Shown piece by piece: positions 37,978-46,829 of a stretch of DNA of 64,000 nucleotides (the first letter of the stretch is position 1; every line of letters begins with the position of its first letter). The DNA is from Lentisphaerota bacterium (lineage in GTDB: Bacteria > Verrucomicrobiota > Lentisphaeria > Victivallales > Victivallaceae). Below the pieces are notes generated by a model. The model ran no database searches, was not told the origin of the DNA, and saw only the letters and a program-made list of their open reading frames with translations. The DNA lies in NCBI GenBank assembly GCA_015061745.1, contig SUWB01000011.1, positions 1 through 64,000 on the forward strand, in the 5' to 3' direction. Position numbers and translations under genes: made by a program.

Positions 37978-38005
37978 GCTCCGGGCAAAAAGGAGTGCCC
38001 GGAGC
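37978..38005 (-). terminator. terminator of the zupT-esterase-isochorismatase operon
   Basis: GCTCCGGGCA / TGCCCGGAGC perfect 10-bp stem followed on the minus strand by ATTTTTATTT. Confidence 0.85.
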
Positions 38006-38023
38006 ACAAGATAACGGAGACTC

Positions 38024-38575
38024 TTATTTGATGAGCTTTGATACCGCTTTGAACGCCGGGTGCTGGCTGTTTTTCAGCAGCAGAAAAAGGATCGATTCTG
38101 TACTCAATACCCAGGCTCCGGCCTGACGGGCGGATTCCAGAGCAAGGATTTTTTCGGTCTCTTTGCGTGAACTGACGGCATCGGCAGCGATTATGACATT
38201 GTAGCCTGCTTCAAGGGCATTGAAAACACTGTGCAGCACGCAAACGTGGGTTTCCACGCCGCAGAAAATCAAGGTGTTGGGATGAAGTTGGCTGAGGGCG
38301 TTTTTGAAGTTTTCTTCGCCGAAAACGGAAAAAGAGGTTTTGGCAACGACTGTGTTTTTTTCCGGGGTAAAAAGTTCAGCGATTTCAGGCACCGTGTTGC
38401 CCAGACCTTTGGGGTACTGTTCTGTTGCAATGACCGGAACGCCGATTTCAGCCGCACCGGCCAGAAGAACTTTGGCTCTGGCTGTGACTTCATCGGTATT
38501 GTAAACAGAGGGCATCAGCCGTTCCTGCAAGTCTACGGCAATGATAACGGGAGCAGCGGCATTGGGGAGATTCAT
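38024..38575 (-). CDS. isochorismatase-family cysteine hydrolase
   Basis: The 183-aa protein has the family triad: D15 in AVDLQERL, K79 in VVAKTSFSVF and C112 in CGVETHVCV with the preceding cis-peptide region. Members hydrolyse isochorismate, nicotinamide or other amides; the substrate is not deducible. Last gene of the operon, 33 bp after the esterase. Confidence 0.88.
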   Translation of the reverse strand: MNLPNAAAPVIIAVDLQERLMPSVYNTDEVTARAKVLLAGAAEIGVPVIATEQYPKGLGNTVPEIAELFTPEKNTVVAKTSFSVFGEENFKNALSQLHPNTLIFCGVETHVCVLHSVFNALEAGYNVIIAADAVSSRKETEKILALESARQAGAWVLSTESILFLLLKNSQHPAFKAVSKLIK

Positions 38576-38608
38576 TTTTTCAGTATATCCTTTAATTGAA
38601 AGTTGTCA

Positions 38609-39832
38609 TTATTCTTTGCACAAGCCCAAATGGCAAGCTGTCCAGTACCAGAAAAGCGGTGTATATTCTTCCGGACCGCCGCCGTGGCCGTGGCAGGTTT
38701 TATTGAAGATCATCTTATTGCCCTGAAGTTCGTTGTAGACAGCATAAACCCCTGAGGGCTGGCAGCAGGTATCAATAAATCCGCAACTCATATAAACAGG
38801 CACTTTGATCATAGGAGCAAAGTTTGCCGGATCGAAGTAACGCATAACCTGATAGTATTGACGGAAATAGGAACTGGTTGAGGTACAGGGGTGGTGTCCG
38901 GCGAGGAATCCGCCGCAGTCGCAAAAAGCGGGAACACCGCAGCTGGCAGCGTTGATCTGGGGACACAGAGCCGTAAGGAAAATACCGAAGCCGCCGCCCT
39001 GACTTGCGCCCAGATAGGAAATGCGTTTTTTGTCAACGCCTTCCATTTCTGTCACCAGATTGATCATTCTGACAGAACCGAGGATACTCCGGTAGAAATA
39101 GGTGTGTTCAGGCCCCTTGTCCAAACCGATGCTCCAGTAGGATTCCGTGTTGGAAGAAGCCAGATATTCCTTGTGGGCTTTTTCGTGTTCTTCTTTGGTC
39201 ACAGGGGGACGGTAGGGGTGGGTAAAAATAGCAAGCTGGGCGACTCTTTCGGGAAGCCACTTGTCTGCATTTTGGCAGTGGAGCGGGAAATGTTCCTGCC
39301 GCATTCCCATTCCTGCACCTTCGTAATAGACCAAGAGGGGCATAGCCTTTTTGTCCCGGGGCAGGCGCAGATAGGCATAGCACTTGAAATTGTCAACGGT
39401 GCTGCATTCAAGGAGAGAAACCGTAAAGGTTTCGTCGGAAAGGTCGGGCAGTTCTTCGATTTTCAAATCAGCGGGGATTTTTTCCTGTTTGGCAAGAGCG
39501 TTGTTCCAGAACTCCCGGAAATCTTCCGGTTCCGGCAATACGGGACGGATAGCTCCGGGGTCAAAAGCGACACCCGCAAGGCCGACTTCCATATCAGGAC
39601 CGCTGACAGTACAGCGCAGCACGCCGGGGAAGGGCAGTGTCTGCTTCAAGGTGCAGGGCGTGACAACTTTGAAACGCCCGAGTTCTGCTTCGCCGTCAGC
39701 GGTAAAGACCGCCTCAACTTCCACGCCGGGAACGGTGGTCGTGATGGTGAATTTTGCTTTTTCTCCCAAACGGTAAATATGGGAGGGACGGTCACAGACG
39801 ACTTCAATGGTCATCTTTTTTTCTTCTTCCAT
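38609..39832 (-). CDS. acetylxylan esterase (CE7/AXE1-like)
   Basis: The 407-aa protein has an N-terminal beta domain (1-95) followed by the AXE1 alpha/beta-hydrolase domain. The nucleophile S277 is in LGASQGGG, D354 in GFIDTCC and H381/H383 in TCHGHGG; PALCD-type GVPAFCDCGG follows the elbow as in CE7 enzymes. No signal peptide, so it probably deacetylates imported acetyl-oligosaccharides. GGAG precedes ATG by 9 bp. It lies 20 bp after zupT. Confidence 0.82.
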   Translation of the reverse strand: MEEEKKMTIEVVCDRPSHIYRLGEKAKFTITTTVPGVEVEAVFTADGEAELGRFKVVTPCTLKQTLPFPGVLRCTVSGPDMEVGLAGVAFDPGAIRPVLPEPEDFREFWNNALAKQEKIPADLKIEELPDLSDETFTVSLLECSTVDNFKCYAYLRLPRDKKAMPLLVYYEGAGMGMRQEHFPLHCQNADKWLPERVAQLAIFTHPYRPPVTKEEHEKAHKEYLASSNTESYWSIGLDKGPEHTYFYRSILGSVRMINLVTEMEGVDKKRISYLGASQGGGFGIFLTALCPQINAASCGVPAFCDCGGFLAGHHPCTSTSSYFRQYYQVMRYFDPANFAPMIKVPVYMSCGFIDTCCQPSGVYAVYNELQGNKMIFNKTCHGHGGGPEEYTPLFWYWTACHLGLCKE

Positions 39833-39852
39833 AAAACAGACTCCTTAAATTT

Positions 39853-40656
39853 TTACAGGGCAAGGGTCAGTGCCATAACCAGCATACCGGTAATGACGCC
39901 GCCGATGGCCCAGTGATGTTCGCCGTATTTTTCTGCCAGAGGCAGTAATTCGTCAAAGGCAAGAAAGACCATAATTCCGGAAACGGCTGCAAAAATAAGG
40001 GGAAGCAGTACCGGGGAAAGGAAAAACTGCATCAGCCCCAAAGCGGCGAGAGCCCCCAGAGGTTCAGCCAGACCGCTCAAAAAAGAGTAGGCAAAAGCTT
40101 TTGAGCGGCTGCCGGTGGCGTTGTAAATAGGAACTGACACCGTAATGCCTTCAGGAATATTGTGGATGGCGATGGCTGCGGCAATGGAAAGGCCCGCTGC
40201 GGTGGAACCTTGAGCGGAAATAAAGGCCGCCATACCCTCAGGAAAGTTATGGATCGTTACCGCAATGGCAAAAAGGACACCGCCTCTGAGCAGCTGTTTT
40301 TTGGAAGGGTGTGCTCCTTTGATTTCATCATCCACATCTTGAACTTCGTGAGGGTTTTCCGCTTCGGGGATCAGGCGGTCGATCAGCATTGCAATGAGCA
40401 TTCCTCCGAAAAATGCGGCTGTTCCCCCCAGACTTCCCATACGGGAGCCCCACAGCTTTCCCAGTTCGGTGTGAGCTTCGCCCAGCATTTCAAAGAGGGA
40501 AATATAGACCATAACGCCTGCTGAAAGTCCCAAGGCGCAGGAAAGAAATTTTTTATTGGCTTTTTTGGCAAATAAGGCAATCAGGCTTCCTGCTCCTGTT
40601 GCCAATCCGGCAATGGTGGCGAGAGCCAACCCCCACCATATTCTGTCAAGCTCCAT
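39853..40656 (-). CDS. zupT: ZIP-family zinc transporter ZupT
   Basis: The 267-aa integral membrane protein has about eight TM helices and the two metal-site motifs HNFPEG and HNIPEG in paired helices, plus a His/Asp-rich loop (ENPHEVQDVDDEIKGAHP). It imports Zn and other divalent metals. ATG 40656 follows AAAGGAG; a longer in-frame start has no site. First gene of a (-) operon, divergent from tRNA-Arg. Confidence 0.9.
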   Translation of the reverse strand: MELDRIWWGLALATIAGLATGAGSLIALFAKKANKKFLSCALGLSAGVMVYISLFEMLGEAHTELGKLWGSRMGSLGGTAAFFGGMLIAMLIDRLIPEAENPHEVQDVDDEIKGAHPSKKQLLRGGVLFAIAVTIHNFPEGMAAFISAQGSTAAGLSIAAAIAIHNIPEGITVSVPIYNATGSRSKAFAYSFLSGLAEPLGALAALGLMQFFLSPVLLPLIFAAVSGIMVFLAFDELLPLAEKYGEHHWAIGGVITGMLVMALTLAL

Positions 40657-40735
40657 AACGGGAACTCCTTTTTTTTGTTGCATTGATGCGGGATATACGC
40701 CTTGAAAGGGCGTTTCCCCTGAATCGTTTCAGCTA

Positions 40736-40764
40736 AATATACACTGTAAAAATAAAATTTTCAA
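40736..40764 (-). promoter_or_regulatory. promoter of zupT
   Basis: Minus strand TTGAAA (40764-40759), 17-bp spacer, TATATT (40741-40736). Confidence 0.75.
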
Positions 40765-40783
40765 ACAAATTGCTCTTTTTTAC

Positions 40784-40812
40784 TTGAAAAATTGAAACAG
40801 GGGGACTATATT
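40784..40812 (+). promoter_or_regulatory. promoter of tRNA-Arg
   Basis: TTGAAA (40784-40789), 17-bp spacer, TATATT (40807-40812), 18 bp before the tRNA. Confidence 0.8.
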
Positions 40813-40830
40813 ATGGATAATCAATTGGCT

Positions 40831-40907
40831 GCACCCGTAGCTCAGCTGGATAGAGCGTCTGCCTCCGGAGTAGAAGGTCGTGAGTTCGAATCTCGTCGGG
40901 TGTACCA
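40831..40907 (+). tRNA. tRNA-Arg (CCG)
   Basis: Cloverleaf with acceptor GCACCCG/CGGGTGT, D-arm GCTC/GAGC, anticodon loop CTCCGGA (anticodon CCG), T-arm GTGAGTTCGAATCTCGT (one G-T pair) and encoded CCA. A T run follows directly. It borders the accessory island. Confidence 0.95.
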
Positions 40908-41222
40908 TTTTTTTTGCCTTTTTCAGGGGATTTGAGCTCAAAACTCAAGTTCTCTTTTTTTTGCCATTCCTTCGGATTCTATCAAATTCCTGCCTTCTCA
41001 GACAGAAAATGCCACATTTCTGCCACACAAATTCCGGTCTGCCTGCCACACCCAAAAAAATGAAAAAATTTTTAATCACATATTCAGATTCATTCGATTG
41101 GCAAGAAGCTGAATATTCCGATTCTTTCGGATTCCAACGGTAAATATCCCTCATAAAACATCGATTTTTGCCTTGGTTTGCGAACTTTCACCGTTGGAGT
41201 TATATTATCCATAGTTTAACCC
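40908..41222. other. intergenic region at the left edge of the island
   Basis: Starts with a T run after the tRNA and contains GAATATTCCGATTCTTTCGGATTC, a hairpin-forming stretch near 41111-41134, and an orphan promoter-like site at 41178-41206. No supportable gene; a 69-codon minus frame is low-complexity and lacks a binding site. Confidence 0.5.
41178..41206 (+). promoter_or_regulatory. orphan promoter-like site reading into the island
   Basis: TTGCGA (41178-41183), 17-bp spacer, TATATT (41201-41206). No gene starts downstream on this strand before 41682; the transcript would be antisense to the small protein gene at 41223-41354. Confidence 0.4.
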
Positions 41223-41354
41223 CTAACCAACCCTGACACATCCAGGCTCTCCCACGAACCTGACCGACCTGTAAAGCTCCACCGGGCTCGTCTGATAAAC
41301 CGCCTTGCCCAAAGTGCGCAGGGCATCATTCAACATTTGTTTTTCAATTCTCAT
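41223..41354 (-). CDS. small protein of unknown function (43 aa)
   Basis: The frame begins MRIEKQMLNDALRTLGKAVY and ends GEPGCVRVG. It is supported by an excellent Shine-Dalgarno (AAGGAGGT, 6 bp before ATG). A GC-rich hairpin with T-rich tail lies just upstream in the leader. It is not membrane-like, is moderately basic, and resembles no family I recognise. It sits at the island edge and may be part of the mobile element. Confidence 0.45.
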   Translation of the reverse strand: MRIEKQMLNDALRTLGKAVYQTSPVELYRSVRFVGEPGCVRVG

Positions 41355-41681
41355 TTTTACCTCCTTGCAGTTTAGAATTAAAAACACAAAGCCCCGCCGA
41401 TCCCAAAGGAGCGGCAGGGCCATATTTGATCGTGAGCTTATCTCTCGGAGGTAATATATAGGTCAAAATTTTTGAAGAGCAACCGGAAAATAAATTTATT
41501 TTTCCAGTTCATTGAAGATATGTTTATGCAAGGTCTGTTTGACCGCAGATTTGAAAAGTATACCTTGCATTACAAAGTCATACAAAACAACTGAAAATTC
41601 GCAAAAAGCATTTGGAAATATCTGTTTTGTGTGCTATGTTATTACTGAACAATAATTATTGCTTCTTGGGAGTTTGCGGAT
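41355..41681. other. intergenic region with leader hairpin and hsd promoter
   Basis: GCCCCGCCG and CGGCAGGGC (about 41383-41420) pair into a 9-bp stem with a T-rich run after it on the minus strand, i.e. a terminator-like element in the leader of the 43-aa gene. The hsd operon promoter lies at 41612-41640. No other gene is seen. Confidence 0.5.
41612..41640 (+). promoter_or_regulatory. promoter of the type I R-M mosaic operon
   Basis: TTGGAA (41612-41617), 17-bp spacer, TATGTT (41635-41640), about 42 bp before the first ATG. The -10 differs from the host-type TATATT. Confidence 0.5.
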
Positions 41682-41873
41682 ATGGAAGACTGTTGGTTGT
41701 CATTAAAAGAAATTACTGAATATCTGGGAGTGCGCCGGGAGACCGTTTATCGCTGGCTTGAACAGCGTGAAATGCCCGGACATCGGCTGGGGAAATTGTG
41801 GAAGTTCAAGAAAGATGAGGTTGATTCCTGGGTCAAGTCCGGCAAGGCCGCAGATGTGGAGGTTGTAAAATGA
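41682..41873 (+). CDS. excisionase/MerR-like helix-turn-helix protein
   Basis: The 63-aa protein is a single HTH_17-type domain: LSLKEITEYLGVRRETVYRWLE, then the wing MPGHRLGKLWKFKKDEVDSWV. Small proteins of this kind act as excisionases or local regulators and often precede hsdM. The stop overlaps hsdM by ATGA, so it is part of the operon and may control it. Confidence 0.85.
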   Translation: MEDCWLSLKEITEYLGVRRETVYRWLEQREMPGHRLGKLWKFKKDEVDSWVKSGKAADVEVVK

Positions 41874-43876
41874 CGATCAATATCAGAAAACTGGAAAATG
41901 ACCTTTGGGAATCCGCAGATTTGCTCCGGGCAGAATCGAAACTTACCTCCAACCAGTACTGTATGCCTGTTCTGGGCTTGCTCTTTTTGCGCTACGCCTA
42001 CAGCCGTTTCAAACTGGTTGAAAGAGAAATTCTTGCTCATCGTCCTGTTCGCAATGGCAGAGTATTGCCTGTGGAGGCTAGTGATTTCAAAGAAAAGAGC
42101 GCATTGTTTCTGTCGGAAGAAGCCCAATACCCCTATCTGGTGAATCTGCCAGAGAATATCGCTGAGGCCGGGCTGATCAATCAGGATGGACTGCCTATTA
42201 ACAGCCTTGGTGAGGCGGTCAATAATGCCATGGAGCTGATCGAGCAGCAGAGTGAACAGCTTCAAGGTGTTTTGCCCAAAGAGTACACGATGTTTTCAGA
42301 TGCTCTGCTTGCGGAACTGCTGCGGATTTTCAACAACAATCTGCTTGATGAGATCGGCGGAGATGTCTTCGGCCGGATCTATGAATACTTTCTCAATAAG
42401 TTTGCCAAGAACATCGCGTCTGATGACGGCGTGTTTTTTACGCCCAAGTCACTGGTTAAAATGATCGTGAATGTGCTGGAACCCAAATCCGGCATTCTGC
42501 TTGACCCTGCCTGCGGGTCGGGTGGAATGTTTGTGCAAACTGGAGATTTTGTCAATCACTCCGGAATGGTCGCCAACAACACCATGACCTTTTACGGTCA
42601 GGAAAAGGTGGAATACAATGCCCAGTTGTGTTTGATGAATATGGCCGTTCACGGACTTAACGGCAGGATCCTTTCCGGAGACGGAGCCAATACCTTTTAT
42701 CACGACGCTCACAATCTGGTTGGGGAATGCAACTACGTAATGGCCAATCCGCCCTTCAATGTAGATAAGGTCAAAGCGGAATCCACCGAAGCTGCCGGAC
42801 GGCTGCCCTTCGGAATGCCCGGTGTGAATAAAGCCAAAGAGGTAGGCAACGGCAACTATCTTTGGATTTCCTACTTCTACGCTTATCTGAATGAGCAGGG
42901 ACGAGCCGGATTTGTTATGGCTTCAAGTGCCACGGACAGTCAGGGCAAAGATAAAGAGATCCGGGAACAGCTGGTTAAGACCGGTCATGTTGATGTAATG
43001 GTCAGCGTGGGAAACAACTTCTTTTATACCAAGAGTCTCCCCTGTTCGCTCTGGTTCTTTGACAAGGGAAAGTCTGAAACGCTGAAAGAAAAAATCCTTT
43101 TCATTGATGCCCGAAGCTATTACACCGAAGTTGACCGTACTTTGAATGAGTGGTCTGAATGGCAGTTGAAAAATCTTAATGCCATCGTTTGGCTTTATCG
43201 TGGAGAGATGGAAAAATACCGCAATCTGATTGCAGCTTATCTGGGAACACTTCACGACGGAGCAGCTATGATCAAGGGAATTGCTCAAGTCTATCGGCGG
43301 CTGTTGGATGTTGACCGTGTCGGTCATTGGGACTGTGCCATCGACCATCTTTGCGATGAGCTGAAAGGTTTGAACGCTGAAGGGCTGGAAAAATCAGATG
43401 AGCTGCTTGCAAGTTTGAAAAATGCTGCCGAAATCCATAAAAAATGCACTGCCGGGCTGTTGGCGAATTATGCCAACAACCCGGCGACACAGAAAGACAA
43501 ACTGAAAGATGCAGGTTTCAACCGCCTGAATGCTTTCAAAAAGGCTTTGGAAACAAACGGCGAAGCCGTTGCTGAAGTCATCAACAGTTACATCACCATT
43601 TTGCAGGAAGCCAACTGGCTGACAGAAAAGTTTGGAACAGAGGGCAAATACGCAGATATTCCCGGTTTGTGTAAAATCGAAACAATTAAAGAAGTTGAAA
43701 AGAAAAACTGGTCACTGACCCCGGGGGCGTATGTGGGCGTTGCCGAAGCGGAAGATGACGGTGTGGATTTTACCGAAAGAATGCACGAGATCCACGCTGA
43801 ATTGCTGACCTTGCAGCAAGAGTCCAATGAACTGATGGCGAAGATCTTCGCAAACTTCAAGGAGCTGGGAATATGA
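41870..43876 (+). CDS. hsdM: type I restriction-modification methyltransferase subunit HsdM
   Basis: The 668-aa protein has the HsdM N-terminal helical domain (about 5-140), then the N6-adenine MTase domain with motif I LLDPACGSGGMF and motif IV NPPF, preceded by FFTPKSLVKMIV. The C-terminal 200 residues are helical and bind HsdS. It modifies adenine in the recognition site and is needed for restriction. It overlaps both neighbours by 4 bp (ATGA), which places an unrelated gene tightly between hsdM and hsdS. Confidence 0.96.
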   Translation: MTINIRKLENDLWESADLLRAESKLTSNQYCMPVLGLLFLRYAYSRFKLVEREILAHRPVRNGRVLPVEASDFKEKSALFLSEEAQYPYLVNLPENIAEAGLINQDGLPINSLGEAVNNAMELIEQQSEQLQGVLPKEYTMFSDALLAELLRIFNNNLLDEIGGDVFGRIYEYFLNKFAKNIASDDGVFFTPKSLVKMIVNVLEPKSGILLDPACGSGGMFVQTGDFVNHSGMVANNTMTFYGQEKVEYNAQLCLMNMAVHGLNGRILSGDGANTFYHDAHNLVGECNYVMANPPFNVDKVKAESTEAAGRLPFGMPGVNKAKEVGNGNYLWISYFYAYLNEQGRAGFVMASSATDSQGKDKEIREQLVKTGHVDVMVSVGNNFFYTKSLPCSLWFFDKGKSETLKEKILFIDARSYYTEVDRTLNEWSEWQLKNLNAIVWLYRGEMEKYRNLIAAYLGTLHDGAAMIKGIAQVYRRLLDVDRVGHWDCAIDHLCDELKGLNAEGLEKSDELLASLKNAAEIHKKCTAGLLANYANNPATQKDKLKDAGFNRLNAFKKALETNGEAVAEVINSYITILQEANWLTEKFGTEGKYADIPGLCKIETIKEVEKKNWSLTPGAYVGVAEAEDDGVDFTERMHEIHAELLTLQQESNELMAKIFANFKELGI

Positions 43877-44667
43877 GTGATCAGCCTTTGCCTCCCCAAA
43901 AGTTGGAACAATCTCAATACATCGTTGCGCACTTGGATTTTTTAGGTGCAAGTGAAAGGATGAAAAGTATTGAAATGCGAGATGATTTCTTACAAAAGAT
44001 ATACAAGATCTATTACGGGATAAAAAGTATTATGGAGCTGGTACCTGGCTATGGTGGGCCCGCATTGGATATTCGCATTTTTAGTGACAATATTTTGTTT
44101 GCACATAAGGTTCAAGCTGGTAAATCAATATTCGAAGAATGGCAGTATATTGCTGGCTGGGCAGCAGGATTTCAAGCATTTGCATTACTGTTTGAATTAT
44201 TGGTCAGAGGCGCAATATCATTTGGTGATTTTTATATCGACGATGTATTTGTATACGGCGAGGCTTTGGTAAAAGCCTATGAAATGGAAAACCAGCGAGC
44301 CATATATCCCCGGATAATCGTGGATAATGGTCTTTTAAAAAACACGCATTTCACAGGTAAAATCAAAACAGTCAAAGAAAATATAGTTTTCAAGGACGCT
44401 GATGGTGAATGGTACGTGAATTTCATTGCTCCATTGGTCCAAAAAAACGATAAGGCTCTTACTTTTTTGTCAGAACTTCAGACTGCAATTTCAAAAATGT
44501 ATGCTGAAAATCAAGGTGATTTGCGGGTGAGACAAAAATATTACTGGCTTATAAATAAGTTTAACGAATTAGTAAAGCAACACGGCTATGATCAATTTGT
44601 TATTCCCTCGGCAATTGACGGAGAACCTGATACCACAGCTGTTTTGCTTAAGCGAGGTGAAGCATGA
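43873..44667 (+). CDS. nucleotidyl cyclase-like protein embedded in the hsd operon
   Basis: The 264-aa protein is of uncertain family. The pattern fits a class III nucleotidyl cyclase-like palm: HLDFLGASE (D22) matches the first metal-binding strand, RIFSDNILF (D72) the second metal Asp on the hairpin, followed by RGAISFG (112-118), GEALVKAYEMEN (129-140) and YPRIIVD (145-151). Both candidate metal aspartates are retained. It has no TM segment. Overlaps with hsdM and hsdS (4 bp each) show co-translation. Proteins with this motif series are usually annotated hypothetical. A signalling role by cyclic nucleotides, as in Pycsar-type defence, is inference and not shown here. Confidence 0.5.
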   Translation: MSDQPLPPQKLEQSQYIVAHLDFLGASERMKSIEMRDDFLQKIYKIYYGIKSIMELVPGYGGPALDIRIFSDNILFAHKVQAGKSIFEEWQYIAGWAAGFQAFALLFELLVRGAISFGDFYIDDVFVYGEALVKAYEMENQRAIYPRIIVDNGLLKNTHFTGKIKTVKENIVFKDADGEWYVNFIAPLVQKNDKALTFLSELQTAISKMYAENQGDLRVRQKYYWLINKFNELVKQHGYDQFVIPSAIDGEPDTTAVLLKRGEA

Positions 44668-45794
44668 GTAAATGGCTGCCGATAAAACTTGGCGATATTG
44701 CCTGTAATATTCAAACCGGCCCTTTTGGGTCCCAGCTTCACCAATCAGATTATTCTGCAATCGGCACACCTGTTGTTATGCCTAAAGATTTGATTGCAGG
44801 CAAAATATCAGAGCAATCTATCGCAAGAGTGGGAGAAGCCCATGTCAAAAGACTTGCACGGCACCAAATAAAAGACGGAGACATTTTATATTCTCGCAGA
44901 GGTGACGTCGGCAGATGTGCCTATGCGACAGATGCAGAAACAAATTGGTTGTGTGGTACAGGTTGTTTGAAAGTTACGATTGATTCATCTAAGGCGATAT
45001 CGAAATTTGTATTTTACCAATTACAGACTTCGCAATCCGTAGGTTGGGTAGAAAAGCATGCTGTTGGTTCAACAATGCTGAATTTGAACACATCAATTTT
45101 AGCCAATATTCCGCTTTCATTGCCGCCGCTTGATGTCCAGCAAAAAATTGCAGGTATACTTTCGGCGTATGATGATTTGATTGAAAACAACCGGAAACAG
45201 ATCAAGCTTCTGGAAGAAGCCGCCCAGCGGCTCTATAAAGAATGGTTCATCGACCTCCGCTTCCCCGGCCACGAAACAACTCGCATTATCAATGGAGTGC
45301 CTGAGGGGTGGCATAGAACACAACTTAAAGATTTAATCTTAATTAAATACGGAAAAGATCATAAAAACATATCCGATGGCGACATTCCTGTATACGGGGC
45401 CGGTGGTTTTATGAGAAAATGTTCTCAGGCATTACACCATGGTGAAGCTGTCCTTATTCCACGGAAAGGTTCATTGAATAACATTATGTACGTCAACGAA
45501 TCATTTTGGACCGTTGATACGATGTTTTATGCCTTGATGCAGCAACCGAATATTGGATTCTTTACCTATTTGCTTTTAAAATCAATAGATATGTATGCAA
45601 TGAATATTGGAGCAGCTGTCCCGAGTATGACAGCCAGTATACTCAACGCCATTGGAGTAATGTTGCCGTCAGCAACAGTACTTAAGCAATTTCACCAAAA
45701 CGCCTTATCCTTATTCGAGAAAACTTCAATTTTGAGAAAACAAAATGAACATTTGGTGAAATCAAGAAATCGCTTATTACAAAAATTATTATAA
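44664..45794 (+). CDS. hsdS: type I restriction-modification specificity subunit HsdS
   Basis: The 376-aa protein has two target-recognition domains. TRD1 starts WLPIKLGDIACNIQTGPFGS and ends at the helical spacer IPLSLPPLDVQQKIAGILSAYDDLI (split near 150-175) with EEAAQRLYKEWF; TRD2 starts GWHRTQLKDLILIKYGKD and ends QFHQNALSLFEK. It determines the DNA target of the HsdM/R complex. The gene overlaps the cyclase-like gene and is followed after 21 bp by the two-TM protein. Confidence 0.95.
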   Translation: MSKWLPIKLGDIACNIQTGPFGSQLHQSDYSAIGTPVVMPKDLIAGKISEQSIARVGEAHVKRLARHQIKDGDILYSRRGDVGRCAYATDAETNWLCGTGCLKVTIDSSKAISKFVFYQLQTSQSVGWVEKHAVGSTMLNLNTSILANIPLSLPPLDVQQKIAGILSAYDDLIENNRKQIKLLEEAAQRLYKEWFIDLRFPGHETTRIINGVPEGWHRTQLKDLILIKYGKDHKNISDGDIPVYGAGGFMRKCSQALHHGEAVLIPRKGSLNNIMYVNESFWTVDTMFYALMQQPNIGFFTYLLLKSIDMYAMNIGAAVPSMTASILNAIGVMLPSATVLKQFHQNALSLFEKTSILRKQNEHLVKSRNRLLQKLL

Positions 45795-45815
45795 ACTCTG
45801 AAAGGCTCACAAATT

Positions 45816-46829
45816 ATGGAAAACGCATTTTTTATTATGGGAGGCACGACTTCCCAGAGGCTGCCAATAACGATTTCGAAACTGCATATATGTACTTGGA
45901 ACATGCGAGACTGTAATGCTTATTTTGAATTGGGAATTGAAATTGCGGCGAATACATTATCGCTTAATGTGGATTATTCAATCTCCTTTCTTGCTGAATG
46001 GTTAAGTCCAGACTGCGAAATTATTAGTTTGCATGAGAAATTTGCAGATTCTGATAATGCACGTTTTATATTTAATGAAACTGTTGAGTCTACAAGAGAT
46101 GTAAATGGAAATAAGCACAACGGGACCCGAATTTCATTTACAAATAAAAGACAGATTATGCTTTTACCGATAAATGAAGCGAAACCGCAAGATGGAATGG
46201 TTATCTTAACTTTTAACAACAAAGCACCTCAAGGAGTTTATCCATATATTCGAATTTTGATAAAAACTCCTTTATCACAATTAGCTATGATAAAAAAAGG
46301 AATTGCTAAAAACAGTTATGTTTTTGATATAAAAATTAATGAGAAAAGAAATTTACCCAATTGGGTCCTTGACGTGCAAAATCAAAGTAATTCTCAATTT
46401 TGTCCTATTGAAAAAGCATTTTGTCTTCACGCTGTTCCGGCGAGTTACGAAATAAGTTTTATAGACAGCAATAAACTTAAAAACGTTCGTAAGTTAGAGA
46501 AAAGTGCTTTTACAAAATATTTGCCGGAAATAAAGTCCATCGAAAATGATGACTATATAATTACTTTCAGTAAAAGTGAGGATAAAGACAAATCAAGCTA
46601 TTCTTTCTTTAGTGTTTTTACTCAAGAAACAATCGGTACTGATCAAGTTATAATTGCGGTCATTATAAATGTCGTATGCAGCTTATTGTTTGCTCTGGGA
46701 AGTTGGAGATTATCATGTTTTGCACTTAAAAACAGGTGGCAAAAAATTCCTTGGGAGTTTGGAATTGCTTTTATTGTCGTTATTATTGCTTTTACAATAT
46801 TTTGTCAACACCGGAGGAAGGCCAAATGA
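45816..46829 (+). CDS. protein of unknown function with C-terminal two-TM hairpin
   Basis: The 337-aa protein has about 275 soluble residues rich in predicted beta strands (ISKLHICTWNMRDCNAYF; GTRISFTNKRQIMLLP) and two TM helices near the C-terminus (about 278-299, VIIAVIINVVCSLLFALGS; 313-330, FGIAFIVVIIAFTIF) followed by a basic HRRKAK tail. No signal peptide and no family recognised. The coding sequence is noticeably AT-rich compared with hsdM and hsdR. It lies between hsdS and the PIN-GNAT gene with an ATGA overlap to the latter. A membrane effector role is a context-only inference. Confidence 0.6.
   Translation: MENAFFIMGGTTSQRLPITISKLHICTWNMRDCNAYFELGIEIAANTLSLNVDYSISFLAEWLSPDCEIISLHEKFADSDNARFIFNETVESTRDVNGNKHNGTRISFTNKRQIMLLPINEAKPQDGMVILTFNNKAPQGVYPYIRILIKTPLSQLAMIKKGIAKNSYVFDIKINEKRNLPNWVLDVQNQSNSQFCPIEKAFCLHAVPASYEISFIDSNKLKNVRKLEKSAFTKYLPEIKSIENDDYIITFSKSEDKDKSSYSFFSVFTQETIGTDQVIIAVIINVVCSLLFALGSWRLSCFALKNRWQKIPWEFGIAFIVVIIAFTIFCQHRRKAK

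Noticed and set aside
40945-41154. 69-codon minus-strand frame after tRNA-Arg
   Set aside because: Low-complexity composition, no Shine-Dalgarno and ends in a poly-A-derived Lys run.
46736-46825. GTG-initiated 30-codon extension of the PIN-GNAT protein
   Set aside because: It overlaps the coding end of the two-TM gene, encodes a Cys/Tyr-rich stretch unlike PIN N-termini, and a strong GGAGGAAGG sits before ATG 46826.
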